A program made the translations under genes and the position numbers. Under the pieces are notes generated by a model. It ran no database searches. It was not told the origin of the DNA and saw nothing but the letters and a program-made list of their open reading frames with translations. A stretch of DNA of 64,000 bases from Dehalococcoidia bacterium (lineage in GTDB: Bacteria; Chloroflexota; Dehalococcoidia; UBA2979). The stretch spans positions 1-64,000 of the forward strand of contig JALOAL010000008.1 of assembly GCA_023228825.1 (NCBI GenBank). The letters run 5' to 3'. This document shows positions 51,147 to 60,585 of this stretch, piece after piece (the stretch's first letter is position 1; each line of letters begins with the position of its first letter).

Positions 51147-52703
51147 TCAGGGCAGGACGTCGTCCGGGAGACGCTTGAAGGCCTCCACCATCTCGGGGTC
51201 GAAGAGGAGGCCGGACTGGTCCTTGATATAGGCGATCACGTCGGTGCGCGCCCACGGCTGCTTGTAGGGGCGCTCGGAGCGGAGGGCGTCGTAGACGTCG
51301 GCCAGGGAGAAGGCGCGGGCCAGCGCGGGGATGTGTTCGCCCCGCAGTCCGTCCGGGTAGCCCGTGCCGTCCCACCGCTCGTGGTGCGAGTAGGTGACCT
51401 TCACCGCCTCCGACAGGTAGGGGATGCCGGAGAGCAGGCGGTAGCCGTACTCCGGGTGCTTGCGCATGATCGTCCACTCCTCCTCGTTGAGGGGCCCGGG
51501 CTTCAGGAGCACAGCGTCCGGGATGGCAACCTTCCCCAGGTCATGCAGCAGCGCCCCTCGCTTCAGGTCCGCCAGTTCCGAGGCGTCGAAGCCGGCCTCC
51601 CGGCCGATCTCCCGGGAGAGGGCGACCACGCGCTCCGAGTGGCCGCCGGTCTCGTGGTCGCGGAGTTCCAGCGTCCGCGCCCAGCCCTCCAGCGTGCTGT
51701 TGTACGCCTCCTCCAGGGCCAGGTTGGCGCGCTGCATGTCGTCGAACAGTTGGGCGTTGTCCAGCGCGATGGCGGCCTGGGTGGCAATGGCGTGGACGAA
51801 GTCCGTCCAGTCCGCATTCGGCACGAAGGGGGTGTGACGGAAGAGTTCCAGCACGCCCTTGGTGGCGCCCTTCGCGACGAGAGGGATGCCGTGGTAACTG
51901 CGAAACCCCTCCTCCGCGATCAGATCCTCGCCCAGGAGGCTGTGCTCCTCCAGCAGGTCGGCGACGTACACGGTGCGGCCAGTGGCAGCGACGCGCCCCG
52001 CCAGTCCCTCGCCCACGCTCATCGCGCGTTCCTGGATCCGGCGCGAGCGGAACCCGTGCCCCTGGGCGAAGCGCAACTTGCCCGTAAACGCGTCCACCAG
52101 CAGCACGGAGGCGGCGTCCACGCCCAGGATCGTCGTGGCCTGGTCCAGCAGTACGTTCAGGGTGACGTTCACGTCCAGGCTGCCGGTGATCGTCACGTCG
52201 ATCAGCCGCAGCGCGTTCAGGCGCTCCGCCTGCTGGCGTTCGCGGTCGGCCAGTTGCTGCTTCTCCACGCGCAGCCGCCGCTCCTGTAGCGCCTGCCCCA
52301 CGGCGTTGCCCAGCCGTGCGAGGCGGTCCTTCAGCAGGTAGTCGAAGGCGCCCTCCTTGATACAGCGCACGGCGGCCTCGTCGTCCAGCGAGCCGGTGAC
52401 CACCAGGATGGGGGTCTCCACGCCGGCGCCGCGGGCCATGGCGATCGCCGCGTGGGCGTCAAACTGGGGGAGGGAGTAGTCCAGGATTAGGAGGTCGTAG
52501 TCACCCGCCAGGTGCGCGCGGTACTCCTGTGCGTTGCGCGCACGGGTGGCCCTGACCGCGTAGCCGTGCCCCTGCAGGCTGGCGATCACCAACTCCGCGT
52601 CGAAGTCGTTGTCCTCCAGCAGCAGCACGCTCAGCGGGCGGGCGAGGCCGTTGCCTCGTGCGGCGCCGGCCGGGGGCGGCTCAGAGGGCAGGCGCTCGGT
52701 CAT
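51147..52703 (-). CDS. REC-GAF-HD-GYP response regulator
   Basis: The roughly 518-residue protein has a receiver domain (residues about 25-140, phospho-acceptor Asp75 in LLILDYSLP), a coiled-coil linker, a GAF domain (about 175-315) and an HD-GYP phosphodiesterase domain (about 330-510). The last carries GALLHDLGKVAIPD and HHERWDGTGYPDGLRGEHIP, all expected for c-di-GMP hydrolysis. No histidine kinase gene is near. ATG 52703 has no ribosome site. It could affect c-di-GMP-controlled motility or surface traits. Confidence 0.92.
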   Translation of the reverse strand: MTERLPSEPPPAGAARGNGLARPLSVLLLEDNDFDAELVIASLQGHGYAVRATRARNAQEYRAHLAGDYDLLILDYSLPQFDAHAAIAMARGAGVETPILVVTGSLDDEAAVRCIKEGAFDYLLKDRLARLGNAVGQALQERRLRVEKQQLADRERQQAERLNALRLIDVTITGSLDVNVTLNVLLDQATTILGVDAASVLLVDAFTGKLRFAQGHGFRSRRIQERAMSVGEGLAGRVAATGRTVYVADLLEEHSLLGEDLIAEEGFRSYHGIPLVAKGATKGVLELFRHTPFVPNADWTDFVHAIATQAAIALDNAQLFDDMQRANLALEEAYNSTLEGWARTLELRDHETGGHSERVVALSREIGREAGFDASELADLKRGALLHDLGKVAIPDAVLLKPGPLNEEEWTIMRKHPEYGYRLLSGIPYLSEAVKVTYSHHERWDGTGYPDGLRGEHIPALARAFSLADVYDALRSERPYKQPWARTDVIAYIKDQSGLLFDPEMVEAFKRLPDDVLP

Positions 52704-53212
52704 GGGTGGTGGGGCCGTTCGTTCAGCAGCACCCCGTACACGGATCCCAGGGGCGCAGTGAACCCCGCCATGTTGCCTCGTATTCCGGAGGACTGACCGG
52801 TCAGCGATAGTGGAGCAACGGTATCGAAGGAGAGAACAGTAACCTACTGAGCAGCGCGATGACACAACGTTTATGTCGGTTATAACGATGGCTGGAACCG
52901 CAGAACCTGCGCGCGCTCGCACCAGTCCGAGGCTAATCGTGCGGCAAGGTTGTCAACTACCACGCGCCTGCTCGCCCGACGCTACGCTCGCCCTCCACCG
53001 GATCGGTGTCGGGGGTGCGGGGGGCCTCGGGGCGTGCCTTGTCGCGATGTGCACGCCGCGCGTACCATCAGGGGGTGAGTATTCCCCGGCACCATGTAGT
53101 AGTACGCACACGGCAGGCCAGAGGCGCCCTCGCATAGGGGAGCGCCCGCAGCCTGTCGCACGCCCCGCACCGCGGGGCGTTTTTGTTGGCGGCAGAAGAG
53201 GGACACCGGCGC
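52704..53212. other. 509-bp region between the HD-GYP gene and valS
   Basis: It contains the divergent promoters and the valS leader. No gene is apparent. An octamer copy lies at 52925-52932. The right 100 bp fold into nested stems ending in a terminator. Confidence 0.5.
53109..53187 (+). promoter_or_regulatory. valS leader: nested hairpins ending in an intrinsic terminator
   Basis: CGGCAGGC pairs with GCCTGTCG (one G-U), enclosing an inner GGCGC/GCGCC hairpin. A terminator follows: CGCCCCGC (53161-53168), ACC loop, GCGGGGCG (53172-53179) and TTTTTGTT. No + strand gene lies upstream, and valS starts 25 bp later, so it looks like an attenuator or a small RNA end. The ACCGCG resembles part of a T-box, but the UGGN bulge is missing. 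Confidence 0.55.
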
Positions 53213-56014
53213 ATGACCGACCAGACCGACGCGACCAGCATAGCGGGCGACCGCGACCCCGCCCACCTCGATCCGCGGGCGATGGCGGCCGCGTACGAAC
53301 CGCAGACGGTGGAGGAGCCGCTCTACGAGTGGTGGGAGTCGAACGACTTCTTCAAGCCCAACCGGCCGGGGGCGATGCCGTTTACGATCATCATGCCGCC
53401 GCCCAACCTCACCGGCGAACTGCACATGGGGCACGCGCTCACCACGGCGATCGAGGACTCCCTGGTCCGCTGGCACCGCATGCTCGGCGACGACACCCTC
53501 TGGGTGCCGGGCGTGGACCACGCCGCGATCGCCGTGAACGCCATCATCGAGCGCGACCTCCAGCGCGAGGGCATCTCCCGCCACGACATCGGCCGCGAGG
53601 AGTTCCTGCGGCGCACGTGGGACTTCGTCACGCGCAGCCGCAGCCGCATCTCGGTCCAGCATCGCCGCCTGGGCGCCTCCGCGGACTGGTCGCGCGAGGC
53701 GTTCACGATGGACGAGCAGCGCGAGAAGTCCGTGCGCACCACGTTCAAGAGCCTGTACGACGACGGCCTGATCTACCGTGCGGAACGCCTGATCAACTGG
53801 TGCGTGGACTGCGGCTCCGCCATCTCCGACATAGAGGTGGAGTACGAGGACGAGCCGGGCTCGTTCTGGCACGTGCGCTACGCCGTGGTGGACGCGGACG
53901 GCACGCCCACGGGCGAAAACATCGTCATTGCCACCACGCGGCCGGAGACCATCCCGGCGGACACCGCGATCGCGGTGCACCCGGATGATGACCGCTACCG
54001 CCGCCTGGTGGGGCTGCGCGCCACGGTACCCACCAACGGGCGCCTGGTGCCGATCATCGCGGACACCGCCGTCAGCATGGAAGGCGGATCGGGCGCGCTG
54101 AAGGTCACGCCCGGCCACGACCCGGTGGACTTCGAGATCGGCGAGCGGCACGACCTGGAGATCATCTCCATCATCGATCCGGACGGGCGGCTCAACGACC
54201 TCTCCGGCCAGTACAGCGGCCTGCCCCGCTTCGAGGCGCGCTCGCGGGTGGTGGAGGATCTGGAGGCGGCGGGGCGCATTGAGAAGATCGAGCCGTACAC
54301 GCACGCCGTGGGGCACTGCCAGCGCTCCGGAACCATCGTGGAGCCGCTGATCTCCATGCAGTGGTGGGTGGACGCGAAGACCCTCGCCAGGCCCTCCATC
54401 GAGGCGGTGACGAACGGGCGCATCAAGTTCGTGCCGGAGCGCTTCGAACGCGTCTACCTGCACTGGATGGAGAACATCCGGGACTGGTGCGTGAGCCGTC
54501 AGATCTGGTGGGGCCACCGCATCCCCGTCTGGTACTGCAACGACTGTGACGAGGTGATCGTGGCGGTCCAGGACCCCACGTCCTGCACCCGCTGCGCGTC
54601 CGCGGACATCCGCCAGGACGAGGACACGCTGGACACGTGGTTCTCCTCTGGCCTGTGGCCGCACTCCACGCTGGGCTGGCCGGACGACACGGAGGACCTG
54701 CGGCGGTTCTATCCCACGCAGGTGATGGAGACCGGGTACGACATCATCTTCTTCTGGGTGGCCCGGATGATCATGCTGTCGCTCTACAACATGGATGGCG
54801 TGATCCCCTTCGAGACGGTCTACCTGCACGGCCTGGTGCGCGCGGCGGACGGGCAGAAGATGTCCAAGTCCAAGGGCAACGTGGTGGATCCGCTGGACGT
54901 GCTGGCCACCTCTGGCACGGACGGCCTGCGCTTCGCCCTGCTCTCCGGCACCAGCCCCGGCAACGACCAGCGCATCACGGACGACCGCATCGAGGCCGGC
55001 CGCAACCTGAGCAACAAACTCTGGAACGCCAGCCGCTTCGTCCTCCAGATGGTCGAGCCCACTGACAACCTGACGCTGCCGCCCGCGCTGTCCCCGACCG
55101 CTCTGGTGGGGGAGGGCAGCGGCGAGGGGGCTCCGCCCTCTGCCTCTGCCTCTGCCTCTGCCTCTGTTTCGGGGCCCGCGGTCGAGGACCGCTGGATCCT
55201 GTCTCGGCTCGAAGCCGTCATCACCGATGTCGACCGGCTCATGGGCACCCTCGAACTGTCGGAGGCGGTGCGGCAAGCACGGGACTTCTTCTGGGACGAG
55301 TTCGCGGACTGGTACATCGAACTGGCGAAGGTGCGGGTGCGCGCCGGCGACCGCAGCGCCATCCCTGTGCTCGTGCACGTGATCGACCAGGTGCTGCGGC
55401 TCCTGCACCCGTTCATGCCCTTTGTGACCGAGGAGATCTGGCAGCGCCTGAACACGCTGCGCCCTGACCCGCGGGGCGCCCCCGCGCTCATCGTCGCCTC
55501 GTATCCGCAGCCGGGCGCCGGTGGCCGCCGCGACCCCGAGGCCGAGCGCCAGTTGGCCGCGGTGCAGGACTTTGTCCGAGCCATCCGCAACATTCGCGCG
55601 GAGAAGCGCGTGGACGCCGGCCGCTGGGTGGAGGCCTACATCGCTGCCGGGGAGGCCGAAGAGACGGCGCGATCCCTCGCCGCCTCGATCGAGACGCTGG
55701 CGCGCGTGCGGCCGCTGCACGTGGTCACCTCATCCGCGGAGACGCCCTCGGAAGGCGTGGTCACCGCGGTGCTATCCGTGGGCCAGGTGGCCCTGCCCAT
55801 GGCCGGCCTCTTCGACGCGGAGGCCGAGCGCGCGCGCCTCTCCAAGCAGATCGACGAGGTGGCCGCAGAGGTCCAGCGGCAGGAGGCGAAACTGGCCAAC
55901 GAGAACTTCACCGCGAAGGCGCCGGGGGCCGTGGTCGCCAAGGAGCGCGAGCGCCTCGACACTGCGCGGTCACGCCTGGAGGGCCTGCGCGCGAGCCTGG
56001 CCGAGTTGGGGTAA
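53213..56014 (+). CDS. valS: Valyl-tRNA synthetase
   Basis: The 933-residue class I enzyme charges tRNA-Val. It has the HIGH variant LHMGHAL (about 61), an editing domain (about 190-330), KMSKSKGNV (about 548), a zinc ribbon-like CNDC ... CTRC and a C-terminal coiled coil (ERARLSKQIDEVAAEVQRQE). Between the catalytic and anticodon-binding parts is a Gly/Ser/Ala insert (SASASASASVSG), partly made by a 6-bp tandem repeat at 55139-55162. AGAGGGA precedes ATG 53213. Confidence 0.98.
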   Translation: MTDQTDATSIAGDRDPAHLDPRAMAAAYEPQTVEEPLYEWWESNDFFKPNRPGAMPFTIIMPPPNLTGELHMGHALTTAIEDSLVRWHRMLGDDTLWVPGVDHAAIAVNAIIERDLQREGISRHDIGREEFLRRTWDFVTRSRSRISVQHRRLGASADWSREAFTMDEQREKSVRTTFKSLYDDGLIYRAERLINWCVDCGSAISDIEVEYEDEPGSFWHVRYAVVDADGTPTGENIVIATTRPETIPADTAIAVHPDDDRYRRLVGLRATVPTNGRLVPIIADTAVSMEGGSGALKVTPGHDPVDFEIGERHDLEIISIIDPDGRLNDLSGQYSGLPRFEARSRVVEDLEAAGRIEKIEPYTHAVGHCQRSGTIVEPLISMQWWVDAKTLARPSIEAVTNGRIKFVPERFERVYLHWMENIRDWCVSRQIWWGHRIPVWYCNDCDEVIVAVQDPTSCTRCASADIRQDEDTLDTWFSSGLWPHSTLGWPDDTEDLRRFYPTQVMETGYDIIFFWVARMIMLSLYNMDGVIPFETVYLHGLVRAADGQKMSKSKGNVVDPLDVLATSGTDGLRFALLSGTSPGNDQRITDDRIEAGRNLSNKLWNASRFVLQMVEPTDNLTLPPALSPTALVGEGSGEGAPPSASASASASVSGPAVEDRWILSRLEAVITDVDRLMGTLELSEAVRQARDFFWDEFADWYIELAKVRVRAGDRSAIPVLVHVIDQVLRLLHPFMPFVTEEIWQRLNTLRPDPRGAPALIVASYPQPGAGGRRDPEAERQLAAVQDFVRAIRNIRAEKRVDAGRWVEAYIAAGEAEETARSLAASIETLARVRPLHVVTSSAETPSEGVVTAVLSVGQVALPMAGLFDAEAERARLSKQIDEVAAEVQRQEAKLANENFTAKAPGAVVAKERERLDTARSRLEGLRASLAELG
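55139..55162. repeat. 6-bp tandem repeat in valS
   Basis: Four copies of tctgcc encode an in-frame Ser-Ala repeat. Changes by whole units keep the frame. Confidence 0.75.
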
Positions 56015-56027
56015 GGGGCCAGCAACC

Positions 56028-56915
56028 ATGCCGTCCGCCAACGAATTCGTAAACCTCACGGAACTCCACCGCCTGGCCGTGGACATCGCGCGCGAGGCGG
56101 GCGTCATCCAGACGTCCCGCCTGCACCTCGAACGCACGATCGACACGAAGAGCACCTCCACGGACGCGGTCACCGAGGTGGACCGGGCGTGCGAGGACCT
56201 GATCGTGCGGCGGATCCTGGAGGCCCGCCCGGACGACTCGATCCTGGGGGAGGAGGGCGCCAGCCGGCAGGGGACCTCCTCCCTGCGCTGGGTGATCGAC
56301 CCGCTGGATGGCACCGTGAACTACGTCTACCGCCGCGGCGACTTCGCGGTCTCGCTGGGCATTGAGATGGACCTCGGCAGCGGGGCGGCGCCGGTGGTGG
56401 GCGTGGTGCACGATCCCAGCCTGGACGAGACGTTCTCTGCCATCCGTAGTCGCCCGCCAATTCCCACCGTGGACGGGAAGCGGGCGCCGATCTCCACGTT
56501 CGCAGACGGGCTGGAGGATGCCGTGGGCGCCTGGCTGAACGGCGAGCGCATCCACGTGAACGCGGTCGCTGACCTCGGTCAGTCGCTGGTGGGCACCGGC
56601 TTCGGGTACGACCCAGAGGTTCGCCGCGCGCAGGGCGCCATGCTGGCGCAGATCGTCCCGCACGTCCGAGACATCCGCCGCGCCGGGTCGGCCGCCCTGG
56701 ACCTCTGCGCCGTCGCCTGCGGCCGCCTGGACGGCTACTTCGAGCGCGGCCTGCAGCCGTGGGACTCCGCAGCCGCCGCGCTCATCGTGGAGGAGGCCGG
56801 CGGCATCGCCGAACGCCTGGACAGCCCGGAGGTGCCCGCCGGCACGTGGGTCGTCGCCGGACCCGGCATCTTCGAGGCGCTCCGCACGCGCGTGGTGGCC
56901 GCGTCCCAGCCGTAG
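56028..56915 (+). CDS. Inositol monophosphatase family protein
   Basis: The 295-residue protein has the metal sites SILGEEGASRQ, WVIDPLDGTVNYVYR (about 85-100) and the C-terminal GLQPWDSAAAALIVEEAGG (Asp near 242), so Mg2+-dependent phosphatase activity is likely. The substrate could be inositol phosphate, fructose bisphosphate or PAP. It follows valS by 13 bp and is probably co-transcribed. Confidence 0.92.
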   Translation: MPSANEFVNLTELHRLAVDIAREAGVIQTSRLHLERTIDTKSTSTDAVTEVDRACEDLIVRRILEARPDDSILGEEGASRQGTSSLRWVIDPLDGTVNYVYRRGDFAVSLGIEMDLGSGAAPVVGVVHDPSLDETFSAIRSRPPIPTVDGKRAPISTFADGLEDAVGAWLNGERIHVNAVADLGQSLVGTGFGYDPEVRRAQGAMLAQIVPHVRDIRRAGSAALDLCAVACGRLDGYFERGLQPWDSAAAALIVEEAGGIAERLDSPEVPAGTWVVAGPGIFEALRTRVVAASQP

Positions 56916-56943
56916 CGCCCGCCGCTCCTAGCGGCGATACAGG

Positions 56944-57585
56944 CTACTCGCGATACAGGCCCTCGCGGTCGATGACCTCGCGCACGACGGGGGGGAGTGG
57001 GGCGTCCGTGGCAGCGCCGCGGCGGATGCGCTCGCGGATGTCCGTGGCGGAGATGTCCAGCGGCGGCATCTCCACTTCGTCGATGCGCGACTCGACGTCC
57101 GGGACCACCTCGCGCAGGGCGGCCGGGACCAGGGGGCCCACGGCACGCGGGCGGCGCGCCACTGCGAGGCGGGCGCTGGCCACGATGCGCCTGGGTTCAC
57201 GCCAGGCGGGCATGTCCGCGAGCGCGTCCGCCCCCAGAATGAACCACCAATCCTCACCCGGCCGTACCAGCGCCTCCAGCGTCTCGGCGGTGTAGGAGGG
57301 ACCCTCGCGGTCGACCTCGACGGTGGAGACCTCCGCCCAGGCGAGCGGCGCGATGGCGGCGCGCACCATCTCGACGCGCAGCGCGGCGGGGGTGACCTGC
57401 CGGTCGCTCTTGCGCCACGGGTCGCCGGCCACCACGAACAGGACGCGGTCCAGCCGCAACGCCTCGCGCGCGGCCGCCGCCAGCGCGAGGTGGGCACGGT
57501 GGGGAGGGTCGAACGTGCCACCGAGCACGCCCACCCGCGGCCGCTCCGTGCGGGACGCCGCGGCCGCGGCGGTCACTCCTCCCAC
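56944..57585 (-). CDS. nadD: Nicotinate-nucleotide adenylyltransferase
   Basis: The 213-residue enzyme makes NaAD from NaMN and ATP. It has GGTFDPPHRAHL (about 22-33) and the C-terminal ISATDIRERIRRG. Start GTG 57585 has GGAGGTGGC upstream and overlaps the obg end by 13 bp; GTG 57576, which overlaps the obg stop as GTGA, is also possible. Confidence 0.95.
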   Translation of the reverse strand: MGGVTAAAAASRTERPRVGVLGGTFDPPHRAHLALAAAAREALRLDRVLFVVAGDPWRKSDRQVTPAALRVEMVRAAIAPLAWAEVSTVEVDREGPSYTAETLEALVRPGEDWWFILGADALADMPAWREPRRIVASARLAVARRPRAVGPLVPAALREVVPDVESRIDEVEMPPLDISATDIRERIRRGAATDAPLPPVVREVIDREGLYRE

Positions 57586-58841
57586 GCCACCTCCACGTCG
57601 CCCACGCGCACCGGGTCGCCCTCCTTCACGCCCAGCCGGCGCATGGAGCGGTGGACGCCCATGCGCCGCAGGCGGCTGAAGAACTCCTCCCGAGGCTCAC
57701 GGTCGTGCAGGTCCAGGGTGGCGGCCAGCCAGTTGGGCGTGGGCCCGTCCACCACCGCCACGCCTTCGGCGTCCCGGTAGGCCTCGAAGCGGCCTGTGCG
57801 CCTCGGCTCCGGGGTGAGCACGGGGACCTCCGCCGCGGTGGCCTCCGCTTCTTCGTCCTGCGCCGCCCTGAGCGTCCACAGGGCCTGTTGCGCCAGTTCC
57901 CTCACGCCCTGCCCGGTTGCGGCGGAAATCGTGAATGTGGGCACGCCCAGCGCCTCGACATCCTCGCGCAGGAGTTCAATGTGCGCCTGGGCGTCCGGGT
58001 CATCCGCCTTGTTGAGCGCGAGGATCTGAGGCTTCTCCGCCAGGCCGTGGCCGAACTCCCGTAGTTCCGCGTTGATCATCGCGTAGTTCGCCAGCGGCTC
58101 GTCCTCGGTCATGTCCAGCACGTGCACCAGCACGCGGGTGCGCTCGATGTGGCGGAGGAACTCGTGGCCCAGGCCCACACCGGCGCTCGCGCCCTCGATG
58201 AGGCCGGGCATGTCCGCGGCGACGAAGGCGTCGTGCCCCACGTAGACCACGCCGAGTTCGGGTTGGAGCGTGGTGAACGGGTAGGCGGCGATCTTGGGGC
58301 GGGCCCGGCTCCAGACCGTGAGCAACGTGGACTTGCCGGCGTTCGGCAGGCCCACCAGGCCCACGTCCGCCAGCAGTTTGAGGTCCAGCCGCAACCGTCG
58401 CTCGTCGCCCGGGGCGCCGCGCTGCGCAAACTTTGGCGCCTGGCGGGTGGAGTTGGTGAAGCGCTTGTTGCCCCAGCCGCCTCGCCCGCCGCGTCCCAGC
58501 AGGACACGCGCGCCGTCCTCGGTCAGGTCGGCCAGCACCTCGTCCGTCTCCGCGTCGTACACCATCGTGCCCACCGGCACCGGTAGCACCAGGGCCTCGC
58601 CCGAGCGCCCCCGACGCTGGTTCGGGCCGCCGGAGACGCCGTCCTCGGAGCGGCGCACGCGCCCGTCGCTGTAGTCGTCCAGCGTGGTCATGCGGCGCTG
58701 GGCCACCAGGTAGACGTCCCCACCTCGCCCGCCGTCTCCGCCGTCCGGTCCGCCACGTGGTGTGAACTTTTCACGCCGAAATGAGACGGCGCCATCACCG
58801 CCGCGACCGGCTGCAACTTCGATTTCGATCTGGTCGATCAT
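57573..58841 (-). CDS. obg: Obg-family GTPase
   Basis: The 422-residue protein has a Gly-rich Obg fold at the N-terminus (AGRGGDGAVSFRREKFTPRGG), the GTPase motifs GLPNAGKSTL, PFTTLQP, ADMPGLIEGA and NKADD, and a C-terminal OCT domain. It links ribosome assembly, stringent control and cell division. It starts 398 bp from the dnaA end and is co-transcribed with nadD. Confidence 0.97.
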   Translation of the reverse strand: MIDQIEIEVAAGRGGDGAVSFRREKFTPRGGPDGGDGGRGGDVYLVAQRRMTTLDDYSDGRVRRSEDGVSGGPNQRRGRSGEALVLPVPVGTMVYDAETDEVLADLTEDGARVLLGRGGRGGWGNKRFTNSTRQAPKFAQRGAPGDERRLRLDLKLLADVGLVGLPNAGKSTLLTVWSRARPKIAAYPFTTLQPELGVVYVGHDAFVAADMPGLIEGASAGVGLGHEFLRHIERTRVLVHVLDMTEDEPLANYAMINAELREFGHGLAEKPQILALNKADDPDAQAHIELLREDVEALGVPTFTISAATGQGVRELAQQALWTLRAAQDEEAEATAAEVPVLTPEPRRTGRFEAYRDAEGVAVVDGPTPNWLAATLDLHDREPREEFFSRLRRMGVHRSMRRLGVKEGDPVRVGDVEVAWEE

Positions 58842-59238
58842 GAGGCGGAAGGGCTCCTGTGGATGTTGATCGCTCAGTCCACAGGGGACAACGCGAAGGA
58901 TGTGAGATCAGATCATCGTCATCGTAGTGGTGTGGATCGTGTGCATGCTTCCCGGACTGCCGCGTCCTCACTCGCGAATCGCTCTGATCGAGGGTTGGAC
59001 AGGCATGGGTGTCCTCGTGCGGGAACCGGGTAGTTGTGAACGTTGCCCCTGAGCAGGGATCACCGAGTGTCACTCCGGAGTCGACAGAAATCGAAAGAGT
59101 GAACACTTGTCCACGCATCGGCCATGCTTTGTCCACAGATGGGCGCACAGAAAGGTTTAGGGGATTGCGCAGTTCCCCGGTACCGAGGATCCGCGGAAGC
59201 GTTGACAACATGGGCAGGGAGGTCAGGATCGTCGGCGG
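58842..59238. other. Putative oriC: DnaA-box cluster between obg and dnaA
   Basis: TTGTCCACA (59129-59137) and TTGTCCACG (59107-59115) match the high-GC DnaA-box form. Weaker 7-of-9 sites are TGTGGATGT (58858-58866), CAGTCCACA (58875-58883) and TGTGGATCG (58931-58939). The region has no gene and is next to dnaA, which supports an origin. dnaN is not adjacent, and no AT-rich unwinding element stands out. Confidence 0.55.
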
Positions 59239-60585
59239 TCAGGCGATGCGGCGCGACTGCTCGATCATCTCGCGGAGGCTGGCGATGTCCCGCCGTGTCT
59301 CCGGATCCACCGAGAGCGACTTCTCCATCTTCCGCCACCCGTGGTGGACGGTGGAGTGGTCGCGGCCACCGAGCGCCTGCCCGATTTCCACCAGGGAGCG
59401 GTGGGCCAGTTCGCGCATGAGGTACATGGCGATCTGCCGCGGGTAGGCCACCCGCTTCTCCCGACTCGGCGAGAGCAGGCCCGTCCGGTCGATGTCGAAG
59501 TAGCGGCAGACGAGGTCCATGATGAGGTCAGGCGAGGGCGGCAGTTTGGGCTCGTTGGTCTGCAGGGACGCCAGGGCCGAGGCCACCACGTCCGGGGTCA
59601 GGGACTCGCCGGTCAGGCGGCTGTAGGCCACCACCCGCGTCAGGGAGCCCTCCAGTTCCCGGATGTTGTTCTTGAAGCGGGCGGCGATCACGTGCAGCAC
59701 GTCGTCGCGCACGCGGATGTTCTGCTCCGCCGCCTTGTGCCGCAAGATGGCGACGCGCGTCTCCATGTCCGGCGCCTGCAGGTCCGCGATCATGCCCCAC
59801 TCGAAGCGCGTGCGCAGGCGCTCCTCCAACTGGGCAATGTGCGCCGGACCCTTGTCCGACGTGATCACGATCTGGCGGCCGGCCTCGTAGAGTTCATTGA
59901 AGGTGTAGAAGAACTCTTCCTGCGTCTGTTCCTTGCCGGCGATGAACTGGATGTCGTCGATCAGCAGGGCGTCCGCGGAGCGGTAGCGCTGGCGAAAGTC
60001 GTCCATCTTGCGGCCCTGGATGGACGTGATCAGGGCGTTCGTGAACGCCTCCGCGCTCAGGTAGACCACGTGCTGGCCCTTGTCCAGCAGGGCGTGGCCA
60101 ATGGCGTGCAGCAGGTGAGTCTTGCCCAGCCCGGCGGCGCCGTAGAGGAAGAGCGGGTTGTAGAGGCGGCCCGGCTCGCGGGCCACGCCCTCCGCGGCGG
60201 CGAAGGCGAGTTGGTTGCCCGGCCCCACGATGTAGTTGGCGAAGGTGTAACGCTCCCGCAGGCGGGGGCGAATGGCCGCCACGCGCGGTTGCTCGCCGGA
60301 GGGCTGGTGCAGCGCCGCCACCTGCGCCTCGTCCGGGCGCAGCGGCTCGAAGCGCACTTCCACCTCGTGGCCCACGATCTCGCTCAGCGTGCGGAGGATG
60401 GCGGGGCGCAGTCGCTTCTGCAGCCACTCCGTGACGAACTCGGAGCGGGTGCCCACGGTCATCAGGTCATGCTGGAAGTGCACACCCACCGTGCCGTCCA
60501 ACCACGTGTCGTAGTTGGCGCGGGAGACCTGGGCGGACAGGACCTTGAGCGCGGCCTGCCACAGGGCGGCGGGATCGTCGTGCAC
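59239..60585 (-). CDS. dnaA: Chromosomal replication initiator DnaA
   Basis: The 448-residue AAA+ protein binds DnaA boxes and opens the origin. The N-terminal interaction domain begins ALWQAALKVLSAQVSRANYDTWLD. It has Walker A GAAGLGKTHLLHAIGH (about 145), Walker B LLIDDIQF and the DNA-binding signature GRDHSTVHHG near the C-terminus. Start GTG 60585 has GGGAGGCGG eight bases before. Its leader carries an inverted repeat containing the octamer. Confidence 0.97.
   Translation of the reverse strand: MHDDPAALWQAALKVLSAQVSRANYDTWLDGTVGVHFQHDLMTVGTRSEFVTEWLQKRLRPAILRTLSEIVGHEVEVRFEPLRPDEAQVAALHQPSGEQPRVAAIRPRLRERYTFANYIVGPGNQLAFAAAEGVAREPGRLYNPLFLYGAAGLGKTHLLHAIGHALLDKGQHVVYLSAEAFTNALITSIQGRKMDDFRQRYRSADALLIDDIQFIAGKEQTQEEFFYTFNELYEAGRQIVITSDKGPAHIAQLEERLRTRFEWGMIADLQAPDMETRVAILRHKAAEQNIRVRDDVLHVIAARFKNNIRELEGSLTRVVAYSRLTGESLTPDVVASALASLQTNEPKLPPSPDLIMDLVCRYFDIDRTGLLSPSREKRVAYPRQIAMYLMRELAHRSLVEIGQALGGRDHSTVHHGWRKMEKSLSVDPETRRDIASLREMIEQSRRIA

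Noticed and set aside
53161..53187. T-box riboswitch before valS
   Set aside because: ACCGCG is present, but the UGGN bulge and a stem I with a specifier loop were not found; listed only as an attenuator-like leader.
52982..55720. 912-residue antisense frame opposite valS
   Set aside because: It is the mirror of the valS codon pattern and has no family-like motifs; valS on the + strand is certain.
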